A stretch of DNA of 64,000 nucleotides from an uncultured Psychrobacter sp. (GTDB lineage Bacteria; Pseudomonadota; Gammaproteobacteria; Pseudomonadales; Moraxellaceae). Each line of letters begins with the position of its first letter. The stretch's first letter is position 1. Position numbers and translations under genes: made by a program. Positions 36,308-46,603 of this stretch are shown piece after piece. The notes under the pieces were generated by a model. That model ran no database searches, was not told where the DNA came from, and saw only the letters and a program-made list of their open reading frames with translations. The stretch lies in contig CANLXO010000001.1 in NCBI GenBank assembly GCA_947495055.1, positions 248,001 to 312,000 of the forward strand, read 5' to 3'.

Positions 36308-36452
36308 GGTTAAGTAGTAGCTAGTGACCATTTTGATATAAAAGACAGCCCTTAATTGGGTTGTCTTTTCTTATTTTAATACGTTTACTTTAGGTCTGCT
36401 AAAAATCTTGAGCGACTTAAACTGATAAAAATAATGACAATAAGAGAGCGAT

Positions 36453-37376
36453 ATGGCAAACATCGATAGCCCAATGTCAGCGCGGCAATCCTGGATAGGA
36501 ACGATTCAAATCATAACCGCAGCTATCTGCTGGGGTACGCTTGGGATATTTTCGACCTATCTGAATCAGCTAGGCTTTAGTGGTTGGCAAATTACCATTT
36601 TGCGTATCGTGACCGCCGCTTTTCTTATCCTGGTGATGCTACCAAAAATATGGCCACACCTAATCACATTGCGCCCAAAGCAGTGGCTTGGACTGGCAGT
36701 GCAGTCCTTGATCGGTGTGCTTGGCATGTCAGTATGCTATTTCTTTGCTGTAATCTATGTCGGTGCCGGTCCCGCCGTTGCCCTTCTCTATACCGCGCCT
36801 GTTTTTAGCTTACTCTTTTCAGCGCTTTTTTTGAGTGAATCTATTACGCGGCAGTCCGCTCTACTGGCACTCATGGCAGTATTTGGCGTGGGTCTAACGA
36901 TGTTAGGCGATCAGGCGCAAGTCAATTGGGGCATTGTACTTGGGCTATTATCAGGCGTGTGTTATTCGCTATACGGCGTACTCGGCAAGCGCGCGATGCA
37001 CCATGCGCATCCTGCTCCTTTAGTGTTTTTTACCTCAATCATTATCAGTGCCGGCGTACTGCTATTGCTCCCGCAGACCTATCACACTTATGGTAAGTTA
37101 TTCACCTTGCCTGTGCTGACTTGGGGCTATGTGTTGGGGTTATCTCTATTAGGAACTGTTGTGCCTTTTGCTCTGTACATGAAAGCGCTTGAGAAGCTAC
37201 CTGCTACCCGCGCTTCGGTGTTTACTATCTTTGAGCCGTTGACAGCGATTGTCCTTGCAACCCTACTATTGCACCAATCCTTATCATGGATTCAATATAT
37301 AGGCGTGATACTCATTTTACTTGCCGCTTTGATGAACGCTGTATTAAATGGAACGACTACGCGCGTGCCGCGTTGA
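36453..37376 (+). CDS. EamA/DMT-family transporter
   Basis: An inner-membrane exporter or importer of the drug/metabolite superfamily, 307 residues with ten TM helices in two EamA repeats (about 15-150 and 160-300). Typical strings are ICWGTLGIFSTYLNQLGFSGWQITILR, AGPAVALLYTAPVFSLLFSALFLSE and, in the second repeat, EKLPATRASVFTIFEPLTAIVLATLLLHQ. Substrate unknown. AGAGAG precedes the ATG. A strong terminator follows. Confidence 0.85.
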   Translation: MANIDSPMSARQSWIGTIQIITAAICWGTLGIFSTYLNQLGFSGWQITILRIVTAAFLILVMLPKIWPHLITLRPKQWLGLAVQSLIGVLGMSVCYFFAVIYVGAGPAVALLYTAPVFSLLFSALFLSESITRQSALLALMAVFGVGLTMLGDQAQVNWGIVLGLLSGVCYSLYGVLGKRAMHHAHPAPLVFFTSIIISAGVLLLLPQTYHTYGKLFTLPVLTWGYVLGLSLLGTVVPFALYMKALEKLPATRASVFTIFEPLTAIVLATLLLHQSLSWIQYIGVILILLAALMNAVLNGTTTRVPR

Positions 37377-37433
37377 TTAAAAAGGCGGCAAAAGGTTTAG
37401 ATTTATGGTTTAAACTTGCCTCTTACAAAAACA

Positions 37434-37474
37434 AAAAAGCCCCAACTAGCTATCAAAGTTGGGGCTTTTTTTTA
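37434..37474. terminator. Bidirectional terminator
   Basis: AAAAAAGCCCCAAC and GTTGGGGCTTTTTTTT pair between the convergent EamA transporter and ABC ATPase genes. Confidence 0.9.
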
Positions 37475-37503
37475 AAGCTCAAAACTGAGAGCTCAAAACT
37501 GAA

Positions 37504-38265
37504 CTATTCAGTAATACGCTGCAAAAACGCCTGCGTACGCGGATGCGAGGATAGCTCAAATAACTGCTGCGCGCTGCCCTCCTCGACCACATGACCGTCT
37601 TCAATAAGCACCACGTGATCGGCAACATCGCGCGCAAAATTAATCTCATGGGTCACAACGACCATCGTCCAGCCCTCGGAGGCCAGTTGTTTCATCGTAC
37701 CCAGCACATCTTGTACCAGCTCGGGATCAAGTGCTGAGGTGGGCTCATCGAACAAGAGCAACGACGGCTCAATAGCAAGCGCACGGGCGATACCGACGCG
37801 CTGCTGCTGACCGCCAGATAATTGAAACGGATACAAATCGGCTTTATCTGACAGCCCAACCTTTTTAAGTAATGCCAAAGCCTGATCGCGGGCTTGCGCC
37901 TTGCTTTGTCCTTGTACTACCGTTGGCCCTAGCATGAGATTCTCAATCGCGCTTTTGTGCGGGAACAAATTATAAGACTGAAAGACCATGCCCGCTTTAC
38001 GTTGCAAGGCGAGCAAGGTTTTCTTTTTGGGCTTGGTGGCAAAGTCGACTGTCAAGCTACCATCATCAAAGCTAATGCTGCCTTGATCTGGAATCTCAAG
38101 CGCATTTAGGCAACGCAAAAAGGTGGTTTTTCCCGACCCTGATGGCCCTAATATCACCACAACTTGACCTTTATGAATGGTCAAATCGATGCCTTTGAGC
38201 ACTTGATTACTGCCAAAAGCTTTGTGAATATTGCTGACTTGAATCATAACCGTTTCCGCTGACAA
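37504..38265 (-). CDS. Polar amino acid (cystine-type) ABC transporter ATPase
   Basis: A 253-residue ABC protein of the HAAT/PAAT class: Walker A GPSGSGKTT (about 36-44), signature LSGGQQQRVGIARAL, Walker B LLLFDEPTSALDPEL and H-loop VVVTHEINFARD. By similarity it resembles TcyN/GlnQ/YecC. It ends the three-gene operon, 41 bp after the permease gene, and a shared terminator follows. Confidence 0.92.
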   Translation of the reverse strand: MSAETVMIQVSNIHKAFGSNQVLKGIDLTIHKGQVVVILGPSGSGKTTFLRCLNALEIPDQGSISFDDGSLTVDFATKPKKKTLLALQRKAGMVFQSYNLFPHKSAIENLMLGPTVVQGQSKAQARDQALALLKKVGLSDKADLYPFQLSGGQQQRVGIARALAIEPSLLLFDEPTSALDPELVQDVLGTMKQLASEGWTMVVVTHEINFARDVADHVVLIEDGHVVEEGSAQQLFELSSHPRTQAFLQRITE

Positions 38266-38306
38266 ATTGAAAATACTAGTGAAGTGAGTGCGAGTTGAGC
38301 ATAGCG

Positions 38307-39044
38307 TTACTTAGCGATGTAACGATCAAGTCGCGTCTCAAGCTTACCTTGGATAAAGGTCAAAAACAGACAAATACCCCAATATATGAACGCCGCTTCG
38401 GTATAGACCAGCATAAACTCATAGTTGCGCGCGGTGATGATCTGCGCCTGTTTAAACAGCTCAGTGACTAGTACTAATGAGGCAAGTGAGGTGTCTTTGA
38501 CGAGGCTAATAAAGGTATTAGATAATGGCGGTACAGACACTCGTAGCGCTTGCGGTAGTATCACATGGCGAAAGGTCTGCAGGTAGGTAAGCCCGACCGT
38601 TGAGCCTGCCTCCCACTGCCCTTTTGGAATAGACAAAATAGAGGCGCGCACCGTCTCTGACGCATAAGCACCGATATTGAGTGAAAAAGCAATGATCGCC
38701 GAGGGAAAAGGATCAAGTTTGAGCCCTATACTTGGCAGACCATAAAAGATGATAAACAACTGTACCAGCATCGGGGTGCCGCGAATAGCAGAGACGTAGA
38801 TGCGGGCGAGCCTATAAGCTATTTTGTGAACCCAGCCTGCGCGCGGCACGATACGAATGAGTGCTACCGTCAACGCGATAGCCATACCGATTGCAAAGGA
38901 GATTAGCGCCAGCGGTATCGAATAGTAGATACCGCCTTTGAGCATAGGCCAGAATGAGGTAATAACGATCTGCGCCCGCGCCGCATCCATAAAGGGCAAG
39001 AGTGCCAACAATTCTGCGAGCACTGAGGTTATAGACGCTAGCAT
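38307..39044 (-). CDS. Polar amino acid (cystine-type) ABC transporter permease
   Basis: An inner-membrane permease of 245 residues, His/Glu/Gln/Arg/opine family. Five TM helices and the coupling sequence [28 protein letters not shown] (EAA loop) are clear; the ending resembles TcyL/YecS. The start codon overlaps the stop of the binding-protein gene (TAATG, shared A), so translation is coupled. Confidence 0.92.
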   Translation of the reverse strand: MLASITSVLAELLALLPFMDAARAQIVITSFWPMLKGGIYYSIPLALISFAIGMAIALTVALIRIVPRAGWVHKIAYRLARIYVSAIRGTPMLVQLFIIFYGLPSIGLKLDPFPSAIIAFSLNIGAYASETVRASILSIPKGQWEAGSTVGLTYLQTFRHVILPQALRVSVPPLSNTFISLVKDTSLASLVLVTELFKQAQIITARNYEFMLVYTEAAFIYWGICLFLTFIQGKLETRLDRYIAK

Positions 39045-39874
39045 TATTTTTGCTGGCTTATATCAGCACCGAAAAACTCTTGGCTGAGTCTGGTAAGCGT
39101 CCCATCAGCTGCCAGTGCCGCCATAGCTTCGTCTAGCTTTGCGACTACGGCGTCATCACCTTTGAGCAGTACTAAACCTGAACCTGTCTGTTCACTAGCG
39201 GGAGCCACCAATTTGATCTCAAGATCACTATCTGGGAATTTTTTGAGATAGTCGAGTACCGCAAGATTATCATTCATCGTAAAGTCCGCGCGGTCTTGCT
39301 TGACCAGTTGGATCGCTTGTGCCATTCCTTCAACAGGTATCACCTCAGCGCCGTAATTCTCGGCCAGCTCGCCATAGTTACTACTGAGCGATTGCGCGCT
39401 ACGCAGCCCTTTTAGGTTTTCCCATGAGCTATAGCGATTGTCATCGGTAGCGGCTAAGACCACCGCGCCTGACCAGCTATACGCTTGCGACTTGTCATAC
39501 TTAGCTAAGCGCTCAGGCGTCGTTAGACTCACTTGGTTGGCAACCATATCAAAGCGCTCTGAATCTAGACCTGCCAGCATCGCATCCCACTGAGTTTCTT
39601 TAAAATCAACATCGACGCCCAGTTTATCAGCGACGGCGCGAGTGACTTCGACATCGTAACCGGTCAGCGCGCCGCTCTCGTCATGATAAGTAAACGGCGG
39701 ATAAGTGCCTTCGGTACCGACGTTGATAGTACCGCCATTGTTGATACGTTGCAGTAGATCGGAGCCGGCCGTGCTATCTGCTGCAGTGGTATCGGCATCA
39801 GTGGTGGTTGATTGACCACAAGCGGTAAGTAGTACGGTGCTAGCGGCAAAGGCCAAAAGAGTACGACGATTCAT
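39044..39874 (-). CDS. Amino acid ABC transporter binding protein, cystine type (FliY/TcyJ-like)
   Basis: Periplasmic solute-binding lipoprotein, 276 residues with lipobox LLTACGQ. Mature start [22 protein letters not shown] and [15 protein letters not shown] match cystine-binding proteins, with [17 protein letters not shown] and [14 protein letters not shown] further on. AAGGA precedes the ATG. Transports L-cystine by inference; other small polar amino acids cannot be excluded. Upstream, the gene-free stretch 39875-40319 is AT-rich and shows no gene or strong motif. Confidence 0.85.
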   Translation of the reverse strand: MNRRTLLAFAASTVLLTACGQSTTTDADTTAADSTAGSDLLQRINNGGTINVGTEGTYPPFTYHDESGALTGYDVEVTRAVADKLGVDVDFKETQWDAMLAGLDSERFDMVANQVSLTTPERLAKYDKSQAYSWSGAVVLAATDDNRYSSWENLKGLRSAQSLSSNYGELAENYGAEVIPVEGMAQAIQLVKQDRADFTMNDNLAVLDYLKKFPDSDLEIKLVAPASEQTGSGLVLLKGDDAVVAKLDEAMAALAADGTLTRLSQEFFGADISQQK

Positions 39875-40319
39875 AAGGCGTCCTTATAAGAGGAATGAAT
39901 AAAGAATGAGCAATGTTGTCAAATACAACATACGTGCTATAGCGGGTGAGGACTGATTTGAAGACGGCAAGGGTATTTTTCAATATGTATAACATTTTAT
40001 AAAAACATCTGGTTATTATCCCTTATACATAAAACAGCCCCAAACATTGAATGCTTGAAGGCTTATGCCTATTTAGAATATGAACCTTACTTTACGTATT
40101 TTTATGCGGCATATTTTTAGCGCCCGATTAGGTGTCGTCTCTACAAACGTTTGATTGAGATCTACCTTCGTGACTTGTCTACTAGCACGCATAATTTACA
40201 TGACTTTTTTGCAGATATGGCATATGAGTATTTGCACGCTGAGTCCATATATAATCGAGTTATTTTTATGCTCAAGAGCTATAATACATCAGCATTGTAA
40301 GCCAATTTCTTCTTCTTTG

Positions 40320-41129
40320 ATGAGACCCTCACCCCCTATGCAAAACACGTATCAAACTGCAGCCCTAAATAACAATTATGACTATGCAGATGTTCTTTAT
40401 TCTCCTTATCAAACCTTGCCTTTTGTGATACAAGATGCGCTATTGGATCGACAACGTATTATCTTAGTGGCGAACAATTCATCGGTTACCGAAGACAAAT
40501 TACAAGCCCTTTTGCAGCCAACAGATATGCTGGTTTTGTTTAATGACTTTATCCATGCTCAGTTTTTCGCGCATCATCCTAGCGCTAAGGATTTACCAAA
40601 ACTTCTATTTTTTCGACAAAATGGCGATAGCTTATTGCATTTTGGTCTGCCGCCGCGCAGCAACAATCTGACAGCGATGCTCGATATGGCACAGCAAGCA
40701 ACGCTTGGCGTTTTGTTTGGTAATACACACTATCAGTTTCCAACACCAAGCGATGACCCAAGACCTAACGATGATCCCATTACTGCCAAGCGAGTGCTCA
40801 AGATTCCAAGTCAGCTTGATGAGCTGCTGCGTAGTGAAGCGCACTGTAGCGTACTATCAGAGCAGCACAGCGTCGTCGAGGACTATCCTATCTTTGCCGA
40901 CATTCACTCGTCCGCACCGACGTCAGGGTTTTTGTTGTATCGTTTACTGTTGGCAGCGTGCTTAGAGGTACAGCCGCAGCGAGATACTGATACGCCAATA
41001 TCGATAGTGATGCTGGGGTTTAATAATGATGACAAAACCGCGCATTTTTGGGAAGGTCATAACTGGGCGTTTGAGAGACAAGAGCTTGCCGCGCCGCCGC
41101 AAGGTGTCGAGATTATTCGCCAGTATTGA
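40320..41129 (+). CDS. Unassigned protein, possibly a distant GT29/WaaZ-like glycosyltransferase
   Basis: A 269-residue soluble-looking protein without signal peptide or TM helix; start chosen at ATG 40320 (alternatives 40338, or TTG 40155) as no ribosome site is clear. Not confidently recognised. Visible order: IILVANNSSV (a Gly/Asn nucleotide-type loop), PTDMLVLFNDF, KLLFFRQNG, a middle variable part, PTSGFLLYRLLLAAC and finally VMLGFNN...HFWEGHNWAFERQEL. This order (N/S loop, 'FND', 'PTxGF', 'GF...H..W..E') recalls sialyltransferase-fold or WaaZ-type Kdo transferases. Convergent with a glycosyltransferase operon. Confidence 0.45.
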   Translation: MRPSPPMQNTYQTAALNNNYDYADVLYSPYQTLPFVIQDALLDRQRIILVANNSSVTEDKLQALLQPTDMLVLFNDFIHAQFFAHHPSAKDLPKLLFFRQNGDSLLHFGLPPRSNNLTAMLDMAQQATLGVLFGNTHYQFPTPSDDPRPNDDPITAKRVLKIPSQLDELLRSEAHCSVLSEQHSVVEDYPIFADIHSSAPTSGFLLYRLLLAACLEVQPQRDTDTPISIVMLGFNNDDKTAHFWEGHNWAFERQELAAPPQGVEIIRQY

Positions 41130-41140
41130 TTGATTCTGAC

Positions 41141-42100
41141 TTATACATAAGGCGAATCTGGATAGTGCGCCGCTGTAATCTCTTCATAACTTGGCTGGCG
41201 CTTGATACAAATGGGTGCAGTTTGCGCCTCTTGCCAGTCAATCAATTGCAACTGCGCAAACTCGCCAAGCCACCCTCCCATCGGCCAGTGCTGCCATTTC
41301 TCATAAAAGCGATTGGCATTGATAACGATACTGTCCAAATGATTGAGCGGCGGCCGGTAGACACTATGCTGCTGATGATAAATCACATCGCTTGTCACAT
41401 AAAAATCGATATCCAGCGTACGCGCCACAAAAGCAAAATCAGTATCCTCAGCGCCATAACCAACATAATCGGTATCAAAACCACCAATCTGCTCAAACTG
41501 AGGACGCATAATCGCAAAGCAAAGACTCCAAAATGCGCCATAATCTTGTGTCTGCTTGATAGTCGTATCTTGCTGTAGATCAAAGTTATTCCGATAAGGA
41601 TTAAATACTGACAGCTTATTTAAAAAATCGGCTGCTAATTTCCCTTGTTGGAGCTGACTACCTTCATCATCCATCAAAGGGCGCGTTAAGTAGCGCGGCT
41701 GACCCATCAACAAGGCGTCAGGATGTGCTTGTAGTTTATTATATAGCTGTTCGATAAAGGCGTGCGCGACGATACAATCGACATCCAAAAAGATCATAGC
41801 CTCATATGCGGCCTGCGCCGCGCCAAGATTACGATTACGACCAATATCGAACGACGCATTACTTGCCAACCCATTCTCAGTCGTTGGAATTTTGACGATG
41901 TTTAGATCGTACTCTGCAAGGCGTGCAGGTTCGGCGTCGTCATTAACGATGATGACTTCGCTTGGGCGCGCGCTACCCTGCGCTAAGCTACTAAGTAAGT
42001 TGTATAAGTGCCGGTTGCGCCCATAGCATGTAGTGATGACACTCAAAGGTACAGTGACAGCAATTGTGTTGTGATCGGCGTCTTGCGCTTTGATTGTCAT
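41141..42100 (-). CDS. GT-A (family 2-like) glycosyltransferase
   Basis: A 319-residue soluble glycosyltransferase. Opens with SVITTCYGRNRHLYNLLSSL and VIIVNDD; it has the GRNRNLGAAQAAYEAMIFLDVDCIV motif (DVD metal-binding triad) and an acceptor part GFDTDYVGYGAEDTDFAFV, like the galactosyltransferase C-terminal domain. Sugar and acceptor unknown. Last gene of a four-gene GT operon; 30 bp after the previous gene. Confidence 0.85.
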   Translation of the reverse strand: MTIKAQDADHNTIAVTVPLSVITTCYGRNRHLYNLLSSLAQGSARPSEVIIVNDDAEPARLAEYDLNIVKIPTTENGLASNASFDIGRNRNLGAAQAAYEAMIFLDVDCIVAHAFIEQLYNKLQAHPDALLMGQPRYLTRPLMDDEGSQLQQGKLAADFLNKLSVFNPYRNNFDLQQDTTIKQTQDYGAFWSLCFAIMRPQFEQIGGFDTDYVGYGAEDTDFAFVARTLDIDFYVTSDVIYHQQHSVYRPPLNHLDSIVINANRFYEKWQHWPMGGWLGEFAQLQLIDWQEAQTAPICIKRQPSYEEITAAHYPDSPYV

Positions 42101-42130
42101 AACTCTCTATACTCTTATACTCTTATGCTT

Positions 42131-43360
42131 TTAAGATTGTTTAGGTTTTATATCAAATTGAGGCAATAGCCAGTCTTCAAACCAAGTTTTGACAAGATTA
42201 TAGTTAGCGACGCTATCCATAAATCTGTGCGCAGGCGTGTTAGTTTGAGTGCTTATCACAATATCCCTGTCTTTATTGATTGACTCAGTACTTGCTAATT
42301 TATTCAAGTAAGATGGCGGATCTTGATGCTCTGACGCTGTCGTTTGAGCGATAAACTGCGACCAACTTAGTGCGCGTCCTTGTTCAATAAGCGCCTCTGC
42401 CATCACTTCTTGCTCACGATGCGGGCGCGCGTCGGGCAATACCACAAGCGGCGTTGCACAATCATAGACTTGTGCAATACCGTTTAAGCCACAGGCCATC
42501 AAAAGCCAATCACTATAAGTAATAAAAGGCGTTACATCCTCGACGTGAGCGGCGATATCAACATAACCGCGCATGTCGTCACCGATAGGTCCAAGCGATA
42601 TAATCAACGCGTTTGGTAACACGCGGCGCAGCTCTGGCAATTTAGCATCAATTGCCTCATGCCCACCGTACCCTTTGATCACCGTTACAAAAGTCATCTC
42701 AGACCCTTTGTTGATGATATCTACAGAGGACAATCGCTTATAAAGCGTATCATCTGAGGTCAGCGTCATTAGCTTATCTATAAATGCAGTAAATGATAAC
42801 GGCTCATCCGTCTTATTGGGCATAAAATTCAGATATAGCGTTTTTTGCCGTACCCAGTCTGGCGTCGCTGCTGCTTCTAGTGTCTTTGGATAAGGCGCTA
42901 ACAACCCAAGCGCGCCAGCAAAGGCATTTAAGTGCGGTTCATCATCACGCTCGCCTGCTAGTCTTACGTATAAGTATGGCACGCTAGCGGCGCGGCACAG
43001 CATAGCGACTTCGGCGCTGACATCAATAATCATCAGATCAATCTGGCGCTTGCGTATCTCGTCAAGCAGCTGCCAGCTGCGTGTTTGAATGTTTTTATTA
43101 CCTACCGGTGAATAATGCAAACTACTTGGCTGCCAATACTCTCCAGCTCGTCCCGGTAGCACATCCTCTGGCAGCTGATCCTCAGCGCTCAAACGTACGA
43201 TTTGTTCATCAGCTATAGCATCAAAACGATAGCCCTCATTAGGCAAGCTGGTAAATACGGTCATCTGCGAGCGCAATGCAAAAGGTAGTAGAGCCGCTAA
43301 CTTATCCGCTTGACGGCTGTGACCTGAGCCATGATGGTGAGCATAATAGCCAATACGCAT
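42131..43360 (-). CDS. GT-B glycosyltransferase, MurG-like
   Basis: A 409-residue glycosyltransferase-like protein; start at ATG 43360 (MRIGYYAHHHGSGH) with AGGA nine bases before, not the longer frame start. The GYYAHHHGSGHSRQ motif is the Gly-rich donor-side opening of UDP-sugar GT-B enzymes. The C-terminal half has LLMACGLNGIAQVYDCATPLVVLPDARPHREQEVMAEALIEQGRAL, the nucleotide-sugar binding region of MurG/GT28 proteins. Acceptor unknown. Confidence 0.75.
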   Translation of the reverse strand: MRIGYYAHHHGSGHSRQADKLAALLPFALRSQMTVFTSLPNEGYRFDAIADEQIVRLSAEDQLPEDVLPGRAGEYWQPSSLHYSPVGNKNIQTRSWQLLDEIRKRQIDLMIIDVSAEVAMLCRAASVPYLYVRLAGERDDEPHLNAFAGALGLLAPYPKTLEAAATPDWVRQKTLYLNFMPNKTDEPLSFTAFIDKLMTLTSDDTLYKRLSSVDIINKGSEMTFVTVIKGYGGHEAIDAKLPELRRVLPNALIISLGPIGDDMRGYVDIAAHVEDVTPFITYSDWLLMACGLNGIAQVYDCATPLVVLPDARPHREQEVMAEALIEQGRALSWSQFIAQTTASEHQDPPSYLNKLASTESINKDRDIVISTQTNTPAHRFMDSVANYNLVKTWFEDWLLPQFDIKPKQS

Positions 43361-43376
43361 AAAAAGATATCCTAAT

Positions 43377-44612
43377 CTAAAACGATACAGCTCGGCTCTG
43401 AGCGCCATTCATATTGATATTCTCTACAGCGTGCTCGTATAAACTTAGATAGCCATCGACCATTGCTGCAACCGAACAGAACTGCTCAGCACGTAGGCGA
43501 CATGCCGCGCGAGAAATATCTTGAATATCATCAAAAGCCTGAATAAAAGCGTGTTTATCCTTTTTAGGTACGATAATGCCAGTATCCGCTGTGACAATCT
43601 CGCTACTTGCACCAACATCAAAGCCAATGACAGGCGTGCCGCAAGCCAAACTCTCAGCTAGGGTCAAACCATAAGGCTCATCCCAAGTGCTAGTAAACAG
43701 CATGGCGGTGACGTGACTTAAACGCTCATTGATTTGTGCTTTACTCAAATGACCGACGTAATTAAATAATGCTGGCGTGCCGTCATCTCTATCCTCTTCT
43801 AGTAGCGGCGCAACGTACTTATCAAAATACTCCTCGTTACTCTTAGGCCCTGCAATGATCAGGCGCTTGCCTACCGCTTTACAGTACTCCATTGCTAGAT
43901 GCGTACCTTTTTCAATACAGATACGCCCGTACCAAAAGTACACCTCATCTTTTATTGGGTCTGTATTGGCTGCAAATGACTGTACATCGATACCGTTATA
44001 GACCACGTGCGAGGGTACAAACTCAGCAAATAGCTGCTGCTGATGAGCGCTGATTGCGGTGAACTGGGTGTGCGTGCCGTGGCGTAGGGTCAATAGCGCC
44101 AAACGCAGTTGCGGGAAAATCGGTGTATGAAAGGTAGTAAAAAAACGTGCACCAAACGTCTGACCCATCATCATCGGTATGTGATGTAAGCTGTGATTGT
44201 GCACCACATCTATCTCTCCTTGTTCATCACGGCTGATGATATCGCGCATAGCGTGCTGATAGACCAGATACTGATATAGCTCCTCACGGCTCATACCGAC
44301 CGAGTCATGTTCGTTATCATAGACCAGTGCCTCAAACTGCGTACGCGTCATAAAGGACACTAGCGTCGCATCGGTTTGACTATCAGCGTGCGCATAGAGC
44401 AACACGTCATGTCCTTGAGCGACCAACTCATTACAGATAAGCTCGGTAATCATCTCAAGACCGCCCGCGTACGGCTGCGCGATGGGATACAAAGAGTGCG
44501 CGATAATAGCGATACGCAGTGGTTTTGATGACCCATTTGCTATGTCATGAGTATAAGTTGGGGAATATGGCTTGCCTGTGGTAACGCTTATATCGTCAAT
44601 AATCGTGCGCAT
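43377..44612 (-). CDS. GT4-family glycosyltransferase
   Basis: A 411-residue retaining GT-B enzyme. N-terminal acceptor domain with SLYPIAQPYAGGLEMITELICNEL; C-terminal donor domain with YFWYGRICIEKGTHLAMEYC, FTSTWDEPYGLTLAESLACGTPVIGFDVG (the E-x7-E type signature of GT4). Cytoplasmic side. Gap to the next gene is 16 bp, so the operon is tight. Confidence 0.88.
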   Translation of the reverse strand: MRTIIDDISVTTGKPYSPTYTHDIANGSSKPLRIAIIAHSLYPIAQPYAGGLEMITELICNELVAQGHDVLLYAHADSQTDATLVSFMTRTQFEALVYDNEHDSVGMSREELYQYLVYQHAMRDIISRDEQGEIDVVHNHSLHHIPMMMGQTFGARFFTTFHTPIFPQLRLALLTLRHGTHTQFTAISAHQQQLFAEFVPSHVVYNGIDVQSFAANTDPIKDEVYFWYGRICIEKGTHLAMEYCKAVGKRLIIAGPKSNEEYFDKYVAPLLEEDRDDGTPALFNYVGHLSKAQINERLSHVTAMLFTSTWDEPYGLTLAESLACGTPVIGFDVGASSEIVTADTGIIVPKKDKHAFIQAFDDIQDISRAACRLRAEQFCSVAAMVDGYLSLYEHAVENINMNGAQSRAVSF

Positions 44613-44656
44613 GGGATGTCCGTCAATCTATCACTATAAAAGGGTGGGTTGTAGCG

Positions 44657-46294
44657 TTAAGAATCCTGTAGTTTCTTACTATTAAACGTAGCAGAAATGG
44701 AGTTATTTACATGGCTTGATGCTTTGGCAGATGCAGTGCTGCTTATTGTTAAAGGTTTGCTGACATCACTATAAGCATAATTGTCAAAAGCGACTTTAGC
44801 TGACCACAGCTTAATCGCTGTAATGATTAGTGCACTGGCAAATAACACGGGCGAGTACAAGACTGACAATGGCGATACTAGGGCTAGCGTGACGATATTT
44901 AACATGATGATCAGCTTTGGTAGCGCTCTTATATTGTCGCCTAGTACCGTTTGCTTAGTACGAGCGATATCTTGTTTGGGCGTACAAACAAAAGGTTTAT
45001 CCCGTCCCCAAAGCACAGGAAGCCAAGACAGTGCACCAATTTCCCAAAAATTTAAATGTAGCGCCCAAGCTCGCAACTTTTTACTCAGTGTTGGCGCATA
45101 GTGCTTATTCACCTGTTTATTTAATGGAGATGAGTCTTGTAGATAAGCCCATAGGCGTCTTAGCAAAAAAACGCCATAAGCGGCATACACGACATACAGC
45201 GGCGTCAGTAGTGCAGCTATGTTTGCGCTTATATTTGTTAGTAATAACGCTGCGATGACTAGCAGCGTACAGATATGCAGTAGTATAAAAACACCCGTAA
45301 AATTGATCCAAGCGCTCAGCTGCGATAAATGAGCTCGTAAGTAGCTCAAGCGCTCGTGGGTAGGCTTTTGTAAGGTAGGCGCGGTAAAGTAAGTATTGAG
45401 TACTTGTGCATTACCATAAATCCAACGCTGACGTTGCCCGATCAAGTCGCAAAACGTATTGGGTAATAAACCCGTTGCAATAACGTTAGGAATAAAACGA
45501 CTACGTAAGCCTGTGCGGTGCATCAGAACACCCATCTGCGCGTCCTCGGTGATTGACGCACCTGACCAGCCACCCATATCTAACAGAGCGCGGCGACGGA
45601 TGACCGCATAAGTTCCTGTCGATAAAGCTCGCGTACGATTGAACGCTCTATACAGATGATAGTTAAAGTAATGGTTAAGCTCGCTATGAATATCAGCACG
45701 TCCTGCGTCTCGATAGAACTGCGGAAACTGTAATAGTGCATGATCAGGATGGGCGGCAATAGCCGTGACAATCGCGTCTCTTGCCTTAGGCAATGCTTGA
45801 TAATCACTATCTACAACCACAATGTGGCTACACTTAGGATCCATAAGACCTAGTGCTAGATTGAGTGCGCCCGCTTTAAAACCTTCTACGGCGTCAATAT
45901 GATAAAAGTGAACATTTAACGCGTCATCAAGCGCGGCGCAGTAGTGAGATAAAGGCTCGTATAGCTCCGTTTGCGTGTGGTTATTGTCGATGATGATAAT
46001 CTCATCATTGGAGTGTTTGATAGCAATAAGTGAGCGGATAGTAGCAAGGACTAGAGCGGTAGGTTCAGCGCGAATAATAAGCTGAAAACTAAGAGATATA
46101 GTAGCATCAGTTTGCGAGGTATAATTATTAGATGAGGCTCTATTGTCTTTTGCGCTGGTATCATACAGCTCTGTATTGACATCCATAAAGCCATTTGATT
46201 TTTTGAAAATAGGCTGACTGTCAGTACTATCTATGACAAATTCACTTAACACCTTGAGCATGCTTTGATTGTTATCAAACTCCTTACTTATCAT
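44657..46294 (-). CDS. Membrane-bound processive-type GT2 glycosyltransferase
   Basis: A 545-residue inner-membrane protein, first gene of the GT operon. A hydrophilic N-terminus of about 85 residues precedes a GT-A domain with IIIDNNHT, VVVDSDYQAL (DxD), SITEDAQMG (TED) and IGQRQRWIYG (QxxRW); then about six TM helices. The set D, DxD, TED and QxxRW matches BcsA/MdoH/hyaluronan-type synthases, so it may polymerise sugar and extrude it. No cyclic-di-GMP PilZ domain is seen. RBS AGGG. Product unknown. Confidence 0.82.
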   Translation of the reverse strand: MISKEFDNNQSMLKVLSEFVIDSTDSQPIFKKSNGFMDVNTELYDTSAKDNRASSNNYTSQTDATISLSFQLIIRAEPTALVLATIRSLIAIKHSNDEIIIIDNNHTQTELYEPLSHYCAALDDALNVHFYHIDAVEGFKAGALNLALGLMDPKCSHIVVVDSDYQALPKARDAIVTAIAAHPDHALLQFPQFYRDAGRADIHSELNHYFNYHLYRAFNRTRALSTGTYAVIRRRALLDMGGWSGASITEDAQMGVLMHRTGLRSRFIPNVIATGLLPNTFCDLIGQRQRWIYGNAQVLNTYFTAPTLQKPTHERLSYLRAHLSQLSAWINFTGVFILLHICTLLVIAALLLTNISANIAALLTPLYVVYAAYGVFLLRRLWAYLQDSSPLNKQVNKHYAPTLSKKLRAWALHLNFWEIGALSWLPVLWGRDKPFVCTPKQDIARTKQTVLGDNIRALPKLIIMLNIVTLALVSPLSVLYSPVLFASALIITAIKLWSAKVAFDNYAYSDVSKPLTISSTASAKASSHVNNSISATFNSKKLQDS

Positions 46295-46542
46295 TTTATT
46301 ATATCCCTAGCCGCCCGTTCGATACCTTTTAGATATCTAAAAATGTCGTTAAAGTTGAAAGTAAATCAATAATAACTTCAATGTCTTTAGATAATTATAG
46401 AGGGTATGTCTATAATTTCGAATAAATGTAACGCTGGGTAAGAAGTGTAAAAGTATTTTTAAATTAGGTACTTGCGCTCTAAAAACTTTAGCAGGCGTCT
46501 TGTGACCAAGTATTAAAATAAGCTATCAAAATAATCTTAAAC

Positions 46543-46573
46543 AAAAAAAACGCCTACCTATATAGGTAGACGC
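46543..46573 (-). terminator. Terminator of gdhA
   Basis: CGCCTACCTA and TAGGTAGACG form a stem; read on the minus strand it ends in GCGTTTTTTTTG. Confidence 0.8.
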
Positions 46574-46603
46574 TCGTGTAGTTTTGAGTGGGGTGTATCT
46601 TAC

